The notes under the pieces were generated by a model that worked only from the letters and a program-made list of their open reading frames with translations, was not told where the DNA came from and searched no databases. Positions 63,985 through 64,000 of a DNA stretch of 64,000 nt are shown piece after piece. The position numbers and the translations under genes were made by a program. The DNA comes from Kitasatospora papulosa (GTDB lineage: Bacteria > Actinomycetota > Actinomycetes > Streptomycetales > Streptomycetaceae): assembly GCF_000717245.1 (NCBI RefSeq), contig NZ_JNYQ01000012.1, positions 62,001 through 126,000 of the forward strand. Direction: 5' to 3'. Every line of letters starts with the position of its first letter. Position 1 is the first letter of the stretch.

Positions 63985-64000
63985 GTATCCACCATCACTC

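Noticed and set aside
1..64000. Mobile elements, CRISPR arrays or a prophage explaining the interruption of the cch locus
   Set aside because: I saw no transposase, integrase, spaced repeat array or terminal repeats around 29.3-33.2 kb, so the interruption is described only as inserted or rearranged genes.

Overview
This is a high-GC actinobacterial chromosome segment, almost certainly Streptomyces. The evidence is the codon bias, frequent 4-bp ATGA gene overlaps, DmdR/IdeR-type iron boxes, and small Streptomyces families (DUF6221, DUF6381-like, DUF6480-like). I saw no rRNA, tRNA, insertion sequence, prophage or CRISPR array.

Layout. (1) 1-3.7 kb: the end of an FMN monooxygenase gene, a secreted CocE/S15 hydrolase, an internally deleted peptidase-S51 pseudogene, a VOC protein and a membrane glutaredoxin-like protein. 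(2) 3.7-34.3 kb: a coelichelin-type hydroxamate siderophore locus. It holds a second ferric-siderophore importer (ATPase, lipoprotein, fused double permease), cchA formyltransferase, cchB ornithine N-hydroxylase, importer genes cchC-F, exporter half cchG, the 3634-aa trimodular NRPS cchH, exporter half cchI and, after a 3.9-kb interruption, the esterase cchJ. The interruption carries an AraC regulator, a PhyH-type dioxygenase with a 96-aa partner, a NUDIX-like protein and two DUF6221 genes. Five iron boxes (7651, 8857, 8962, 13628, 34309) tie the importer, both divergent biosynthetic genes, cchF and the displaced cchJ into one iron regulon. The adenylation pockets read as formyl-hydroxy-Orn, Thr and hydroxy-Orn, so coelichelin or a very close relative is the expected product. 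No mbtH gene is present in the window.

(3) 34.6-39.6 kb: IclR regulator, PfkB sugar kinase, GH114 lipoprotein, and a divergent AraC/MFS pair. (4) 39.6-49.1 kb: a P1B-4-like metal ATPase divergent from an ArsR/SmtB sensor with a canonical operator between them, a luciferase-like oxidoreductase, a DUF2267 protein, a YciO/Sua5 protein, a protein with eight 11-residue repeats plus a histone-like tail, a PadR/HAAS pair, ferredoxin-NADP reductase and a Ddn-type protein. (5) 49.2-56.8 kb: a Gfo/Idh/MocA plus DUF6807 sugar operon behind a LacI-type operator, a CE7 esterase, DUF2087, an aldo/keto reductase, an S33 peptidase with a TTG start, a rhodanese behind a CsoR/CstR-like operator, and a PIG-L deacetylase. 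(6) 56.8-64 kb: an XRE-cupin regulator, an overlapping quinone reductase plus two-subunit acyl-CoA dehydrogenase operon, a secreted PLC-like phosphodiesterase, a small membrane protein, a Cys-rich protein, an HhH-GPD protein and a DUF6480-like protein.

How the siderophore genes work together: CchB and CchA make the hydroxamate monomers, and CchH assembles them. CchG/CchI probably export the product as a heterodimer with one working ATP site. CchF-CDE and the second importer recover the ferric complex. CchJ releases the peptide or hydrolyses it.
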